Positions 8,201 to 11,463 of a stretch of 11,463 bases of DNA are shown here, one piece after another (position 1 is the stretch's first letter; every line of letters begins with the position of its first letter). A program made the translations under genes and the position numbers. Under the pieces are notes generated by a model. The model was not told the origin of the DNA and ran no database searches. It was given only the letters and a program-made list of their open reading frames with translations. Source of the stretch: Kiritimatiellia bacterium. GTDB taxonomy: Bacteria > Verrucomicrobiota > Kiritimatiellia > RFP12 > UBA1067. The stretch spans positions 1-11,463 of the forward strand of contig JAGCJE010000312.1 of the NCBI GenBank assembly GCA_017648225.1, given 5' to 3'.

Positions 8201-10016
8201 CCATTTCAGCTTTCACAGCCTTATCCGTACAGGCGTCCATCTCTTCCGTCACGGCGCTACGCCAGCTTTCATAGGACGGAAGATCCTCGACGTTCGCATA
8301 TCCGAAAGACTCGGCCAGTCCTTCGGAGGACGGGACCTTAACGAAAACGACAGCTATCGCCATAACCGCGAAGACGGCGGATGCAATGATAAAACGCTTT
8401 GAAAGTCCGCAGAAAAGCGTTTCATCCTCACGCATCGCAGCGGCAATGGCTAATGCGACGGAAATCATCGTAAAGGCGCCGACGAGAACATAAACGATCG
8501 GATTCGCCAACGGCGCATACAATTCGGCGTCAGTCCCCGTCCAGGTGACTTCGCTTGAAAAAAGCGTTCCCGCAAGAATAAGTAGAATCGCGCCCGCTAC
8601 GGAACCGCCGATGACGGTTTGCGACGCGGCACCAGCGTTAACGCGCCTTTTCACGAATACCACCGCGATCAATGACGCGAAAAACACCATAAGCGAGAGA
8701 ATCACGACGGGCGACGAGGGTAGCGAGTCCGTCCTCGATTCTATCGTGCCGCCGACAATCCGCTCGAGATCTTTAAGTTTAGCGTCTTTCAGGCGGTATT
8801 TACCGTCTTTTTTAAGCTCAAGATCCTGTATGCCGAATCCCAGCGGCTCGAGATATTCTTTGGCCACGCCGTTGACGGATTTAAAATCTATTCCCTCAAG
8901 CTGACGCTGATAAAACTTTCTGGCCTTGGAAATATTAACCAGTTTCGCCCTCGCTTCGTCGTTGATCGTTCTGGCCAGGCGCTCGCCGCCGTCCATCTTC
9001 CTCAACTCCGATTCGAGCGTCAGACAATCCTTATATACGGAGGACGGTATCTTAACGCCTTCACTTTTAAGTTCCGCTATAACCTTCTTACGGTTAGCGA
9101 GCTCCGACTCGAGGATTTTTCTCTGCGCGGAGAACTCTTTCTCTCCGGCGGCGTATAAGCTGTAATATTGGCCTATCTCGGTGCAGACAGCGGCATACTC
9201 CTCGTTTGAAACGCCGACCGGGGCGCGTTTGACGGTAACCTCGCTGGACATTCCGGATCTCGCACGCTGATAGTCTCCTATTTTCAGCACCTGAAACGTC
9301 AACAGAACCGGTATAAGAAAAAGCGCGAAATCGCGGAACAGCTTGAAATTTTTAAGCGCGATGATTATGCCGAGCGGAACGGCGGCGAAAAGGAGGACCT
9401 GATAATTGGTGAGCCCGAGACCGAAAACGAACGCTGCAAACCAGAGTATTTTATTGGAAGGAGAGCGCATCCAACGGTACGACAGAAGAAAAACGAGCAT
9501 CAGAAAAAGAGAGTTGAGCGAATATATCTCAACGATCGTCGACTGAGACCATTCAACCGGAGAAAAAGCGAACGCAAGAGCGCCGCCCACGCCGCCTACG
9601 AAGGAAAACCAGTCGGCGGCGTTCGATTCCTTTTCAGGGAACAGGGAATCTCTTTTCCCGTTGAAGATAAAATCGGAGGAACTGCGGCTTATGAGCATGG
9701 CCGTACAACCCGCGGCCAAAGCGCCGAACACCGCCGAGCAGCAGCTGACCGCCCACGCGGGATTCGGATGACCCATATATGTGACAAAAGAAAATATCTT
9801 GCAGAAAATCCATGTGCAGAAGGTCCAGAACGGATACCCCGGAGGATGCGGCACGCCGAGATGGGCGCTGGCGGTGGCGAGTTCGCCGGAATCCTCAAGA
9901 CCTACGGAAGGACCGAGAGTGTAGAAATAAACGCCGAACGTAACGAGTGTCGCGACCCAAAACGCAGCCCAGTCGAACCTGGAAAAAAAGCTCTTTTTCA
10001 TGATTCTGTCAAACAT
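5223..10016 (-). CDS. Very large DUF2723 / TMEM260-like GT-C membrane glycosyltransferase with C-terminal helical repeats
   Basis: DUF2723 proteins are polytopic inner-membrane proteins of the GT-C fold; the human relative TMEM260 is a protein O-mannosyltransferase. The bacterial acceptor is unknown, so the activity here is inferred. Visible parts of the 1597 residues: a first membrane span (about 16-34); the DUF2723 signature EDSGELATASAHLGVPHPPG (41-60), whose acidic residues are likely catalytic; WSQSTIVEIYSLNSLF (156-171); and GLTNYQ (201-206), where many members have NH rather than NY. A second conserved block, YAYMPIVSEFRNPPMNWGYP (711-730), is followed by AITRGQYEE. Between the two lies an insertion (about 244-690) with a charged helical, coiled-coil-like part (271-375) and extra membrane spans (about 433-455, 466-487, 502-526, 540-560). 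More spans reach about 1050, then a soluble domain (1051-1280) and TPR-like helices (about 1285-1580). The first ATG overlaps the tadB stop by 8 bases; Met6 (9999-10001), giving MKKSFFSRF, is an equally good start. Neither has a clear ribosome site. Confidence 0.85.
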   Translation of the reverse strand: MFDRIMKKSFFSRFDWAAFWVATLVTFGVYFYTLGPSVGLEDSGELATASAHLGVPHPPGYPFWTFCTWIFCKIFSFVTYMGHPNPAWAVSCCSAVFGALAAGCTAMLISRSSSDFIFNGKRDSLFPEKESNAADWFSFVGGVGGALAFAFSPVEWSQSTIVEIYSLNSLFLMLVFLLSYRWMRSPSNKILWFAAFVFGLGLTNYQVLLFAAVPLGIIIALKNFKLFRDFALFLIPVLLTFQVLKIGDYQRARSGMSSEVTVKRAPVGVSNEEYAAVCTEIGQYYSLYAAGEKEFSAQRKILESELANRKKVIAELKSEGVKIPSSVYKDCLTLESELRKMDGGERLARTINDEARAKLVNISKARKFYQRQLEGIDFKSVNGVAKEYLEPLGFGIQDLELKKDGKYRLKDAKLKDLERIVGGTIESRTDSLPSSPVVILSLMVFFASLIAVVFVKRRVNAGAASQTVIGGSVAGAILLILAGTLFSSEVTWTGTDAELYAPLANPIVYVLVGAFTMISVALAIAAAMREDETLFCGLSKRFIIASAVFAVMAIAVVFVKVPSSEGLAESFGYANVEDLPSYESWRSAVTEEMDACTDKAVKAEMAKELDLPTDAYPSSATMLFLIVTLVALSVFVKKGLCFAIPVAGFQLALYLLLSRGAMHGLAHPSTWWFWWPLVWNFAVLALVWFILPHGRSVAGAAFFAQLGLSFYAYMPIVSEFRNPPMNWGYPRTWDGFKHAITRGQYEEIKMPSFGGMSEFFALVKAQTIHYFTELKVQFSDYLIVLSLLPMACWRFTVRVAGKKVSYSAIWFSCFFAILLGIRAVATACGAKETEALLAFDRLSLLLMALPAVFGILYIAFKQLLVRPAMALRRFVDVALREGRTGSLAVCAAVVVSALFLSIYKWTLPNGSPLAFILCLSVLSVFAVVYFAVPAVVRFRLRESSVPTVSFDAGNLTQQWIIASGACFFVMTLPLILLADVKGDIQDGFIQKVKFISSHAMIAMWIGYGLVIFAAFAYLRLASGVKRRPALRVLGFILCAAILLGAGVTPVVKNYTDDEIVFRFGGSEQNGHTFGWQFGAYQLDGAKAIRAQITEDEEPLPDPDYPPPMDPYSVFFGGTDPGRFVPTYMIYGANFRPDIYLITQNALADGTYMAVERDLYGDEIWIPSEEDSAVAFQRYADRKGVSARNGRLQVTGALEVMEINAELAKMMHEHDRSRHSFYIEESYAMEWMYPYLSPHGLIMKINADTTAYDPALARKDRDFWDWYTRRLISDPMYRRDFAAQKSFSKLRASIAGLYIKQGRYADAATAFREAHLLYPASPEATFRYIGSYLLPKGRFEAVRDLVEYTDRIDPNNKRTDNIKKYLANLSMLSRFGQEGMNTKNDEEWFAEVKKAGLTLEDSCALADAYIEFGFKEKAQMIMSLVAEDVLKSKNQNYLHKAAKIFLSTGRLDAAYYALIEYKAVADKPDVNLFVEWAILVHYYSLDGNSPLKNYRAETYRFFDFAAKHNFTLMLSRLEEYMKSIRDKAQDANLLALYARYKAAQGYYEAREIVKALYERFSFVQRDKVLRIIVDDIKAQKRASRGMPGMYAPENGILN
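10009..10016 (-). other. Stop/start overlap of tadB and the DUF2723 gene
   Basis: On the minus strand ATGTTTGA holds both the first ATG of the glycosyltransferase (10014-10016) and the TGA of tadB (10009-10011) in another frame. Such overlaps commonly give translational coupling, which would also explain the missing ribosome site. If Met6 is the true start, the genes are instead separated by 7 bases. Confidence 0.6.
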
Positions 10017-10686
10017 CGATTTTCGTAATTTTTCTTATGATCAGCCACCCTGTCGTAATCAGCAGCAGCACCACAAAACAGGACACCACGCCTGTAAAAC
10101 TGCAAAGAAACGGGATCATCATCCCCGGCTTCATTATCACCATCGCGATACCGAGAAGAAACGGCATGGCGGAAACGAGAATACCCTGCATGCGCCCCTG
10201 GGCGGTCAGAGTTTTCACCTTGCGCTCTATTTTCATTCTTCCGCGGATGGTTTCGGAAATCTTATCGAAAATTTCGGTTACGTTGCCGCCGGTTTTACGA
10301 CTGATGAGAATCGCCGTCGTAACAAGCGTCAAATCATCCGAGCCGACGCGGTCGGACATCGACTGGAGCGCCGCCTCGAACGTCATGCCGATCCGAAGCT
10401 GCTGCTGAAGAATCGCGAACTCCTCACACATCGGCTTCTCGCCGTGGTTTACGACGGAATCGAACGCCTGAGAAATCGAAAATCCCGCTCTGAGCGCATT
10501 CGACATCGTGGCCAAAGCCTCGGGAAGCTGCTCGTTGAACTTGCGCCGCCGCCGATCATCGAGCCATCTCGCCAGCGGTCCCTGACCGTTCTGCCATCCT
10601 TCCTTGATCTTTATTCCGGAAAGATAATACCATACAAGACCCGCGAAGGAAAAAGCGAAAAGCGGCGCTATAAGCCAAACCAACAT
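10009..10686 (-). CDS. tadB: Tad/Flp pilus inner-membrane platform protein TadB (T2SSF domain)
   Basis: TadB forms, with TadC, the inner-membrane platform on which the TadA motor acts to assemble Flp pili or drive related type II/IV secretion. The 225-residue protein starts with one membrane span (about 4-23), then a basic linker DDRRRRKF (43-50) and the T2SSF helical domain QLPEALATMSNALRAGFSIS (53-72). The conserved SRKTGGNVTEIFDKIS (129-144) follows, then two C-terminal spans (about 168-188 and 192-216). The family is usually nearer 280-320 residues with a longer N-terminal membrane part, so this is a short version. The start is well supported, because an AAGGA site sits 8 bases before the ATG and directly after the tadA stop. 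Its partner tadC does not follow; the next gene is the DUF2723 protein, which overlaps the tadB stop. Assignment to TadB rather than TadC rests on position after tadA and on the motif style. Confidence 0.88.
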   Translation of the reverse strand: MLVWLIAPLFAFSFAGLVWYYLSGIKIKEGWQNGQGPLARWLDDRRRRKFNEQLPEALATMSNALRAGFSISQAFDSVVNHGEKPMCEEFAILQQQLRIGMTFEAALQSMSDRVGSDDLTLVTTAILISRKTGGNVTEIFDKISETIRGRMKIERKVKTLTAQGRMQGILVSAMPFLLGIAMVIMKPGMMIPFLCSFTGVVSCFVVLLLITTGWLIIRKITKIDV

Positions 10687-10694
10687 ATATTCGA

Positions 10695-10699
10695 TCCTT
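10695..10699 (-). promoter_or_regulatory. Ribosome binding site of tadB
   Basis: On the minus strand this reads AAGGA (within GGAAGGA), eight bases before the tadB ATG and immediately following the TAA of tadA. It supports the short N-terminus of TadB, since no room remains for a longer one without overlapping tadA. Confidence 0.75.
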
Positions 10700-10701
10700 C
10701 C

Positions 10702-11463
10702 TTAACTCTTATATGATATTGTCACGTCCTGATCGGCCGCGGGATCAAACATACGCGTATCGACCTTAATGCCCCGTCCGGCGAGCTGATCGAGCCAGGT
10801 CGGAATAGCCCCGGTAGGCTTAAATTCACCGAGCACCTTGCCGTTCTCGCCGACGCCAGTCTGATTGAAGGCGAAAATATCCTGCATCACGATCTGATTA
10901 CCTTCAAGTCCGGTAACCTCCGTGATGGCGACGACCTTGCGGGATCCGTCGGAGAGACGCGACTCGTGGATGATGATGTCGACCGCGCTCGCGATCTGCT
11001 CGCGAATAGCCTTCGAAGGCAACTCCATACCGCTCATCATCACCATCGTCTCAAGACGCGAGATCACATCACGCGGCGAGTTGGCGTGGACGGTCGTGAG
11101 AGAGCCGTCGTGACCGGTGTTCATCGCCTGAAGCATATCAAGAGCTTCACCGGAACGGCATTCGCCGACGATAATGCGGTCGGGGCGCATTCTCAGACAG
11201 TTCTTCACGAGATCGCGGATCGTCACCGCGCCCTTTCCCTCGATGTTCGGCGGTCTCGCCTCTAGACGCACGACATGCGGCTGCTGAAGCCTCAGTTCGG
11301 CCGCGTCCTCAACCGTAACGATACGTTCCGTCCGCGGAATGAATCCTGAAAGAAGATTCAAAAGAGTCGTTTTACCCGAGCCCGTGCCGCCCGCGACGAT
11401 GATGTTTTTTCTGAGCGTCACGCAAAGCTTCATAAACTCGGCCGCGTTGTGGGTCCAGGTTCC
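10702..11463 (-). CDS. tadA: Tad/Flp pilus assembly ATPase TadA (CpaF family), N-terminus cut by window edge
   Basis: A hexameric secretion ATPase of the type II/IV (VirB11/GspE) superfamily; it powers Flp pilus extension from the cytoplasmic side of the inner membrane. The frame is open to base 11463, giving the last 253 residues; the CpaF family is usually about 400-480, so roughly 150-220 N-terminal residues lie outside. The ATG at 11431-11433 is internal, because the upstream codons (GTWTHNAAEF) continue family homology. Visible motifs are Walker A GGTGSGKTT (about 11365-11391), the Asp box ERIVTVEDAAELRLQQPHVV, Walker B-like RIIVGECRSGEALDMLQAMN, and the His box GHDGSLTTVHANSPRD. The C-terminal tail KVVAITEVTGLEGNQIVMQD is typical of CpaF. 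All catalytic motifs look intact; RSGE where RGGE is most common is a minor change. tadB follows after 15 bases, which is the usual gene order. Confidence 0.95.
   Translation of the reverse strand, partial: GTWTHNAAEFMKLCVTLRKNIIVAGGTGSGKTTLLNLLSGFIPRTERIVTVEDAAELRLQQPHVVRLEARPPNIEGKGAVTIRDLVKNCLRMRPDRIIVGECRSGEALDMLQAMNTGHDGSLTTVHANSPRDVISRLETMVMMSGMELPSKAIREQIASAVDIIIHESRLSDGSRKVVAITEVTGLEGNQIVMQDIFAFNQTGVGENGKVLGEFKPTGAIPTWLDQLAGRGIKVDTRMFDPAADQDVTISYKS

Noticed and set aside
10000..10716. 238-codon open frame on the plus strand
   Set aside because: Antisense to tadB along nearly its whole length, and rich in His, Arg and Asn without any family motif.
11431..11433. ATG as the start of a short 243-residue ATPase
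   Set aside because: The frame continues upstream to the window edge and the extra residues fit the CpaF family just before Walker A, so this ATG is internal.

Overview
The window holds seven genes, all on the minus strand and packed almost without gaps. Read 5'->3' on the minus strand (right to left), the order is: tadA/cpaF pilus ATPase (5' part outside the window), tadB pilus platform protein, a very large (1597 aa) DUF2723/TMEM260-like GT-C membrane glycosyltransferase with a C-terminal helical repeat region, ilvE branched-chain aminotransferase, recJ exonuclease, an RluA-family pseudouridine synthase, and a GH95 glycoside hydrolase (alpha-L-fucosidase family) whose C-terminus runs off the left edge. 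Gaps are 15, -8 (overlap), 21, 17, 11 and 32 bases. No stretch over 40 bases lacks a gene, and I see no tRNA, rRNA, mobile element, CRISPR array or convincing terminator. The arrangement looks like one long read-through transcription unit whose promoter lies upstream, outside the right edge.

The organism is a bacterium of moderate GC. DUF2723 proteins with helical-repeat tails, a Tad pilus locus and a secreted GH95 enzyme together fit the PVC superphylum, perhaps a gut or rumen Kiritimatiellota, Lentisphaerota or Verrucomicrobiota lineage. This is inference from gene content only; no marker gene fixes the taxon.

Right part (about 10.0-11.5 kb): the motor ATPase and one inner-membrane platform protein of a Tad/Flp pilus or related type II/IV secretion system. 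The usual second platform gene, tadC, does not follow tadB. Middle (about 5.2-10.0 kb): the GT-C protein overlaps the tadB stop codon by 8 bases, so the two may be translationally coupled, and a link between pilus assembly and surface protein glycosylation is an obvious hypothesis. Left part (1-5.2 kb): housekeeping genes for branched-chain amino acids, DNA repair and RNA modification, then a secreted fucosidase-like enzyme. These have no evident functional link with the pilus genes beyond co-transcription.

The feature most worth a second look is the GT-C protein. About 450 residues, comprising a charged coiled-coil-like segment and several extra membrane spans, separate two DUF2723 blocks that usually lie much closer together.
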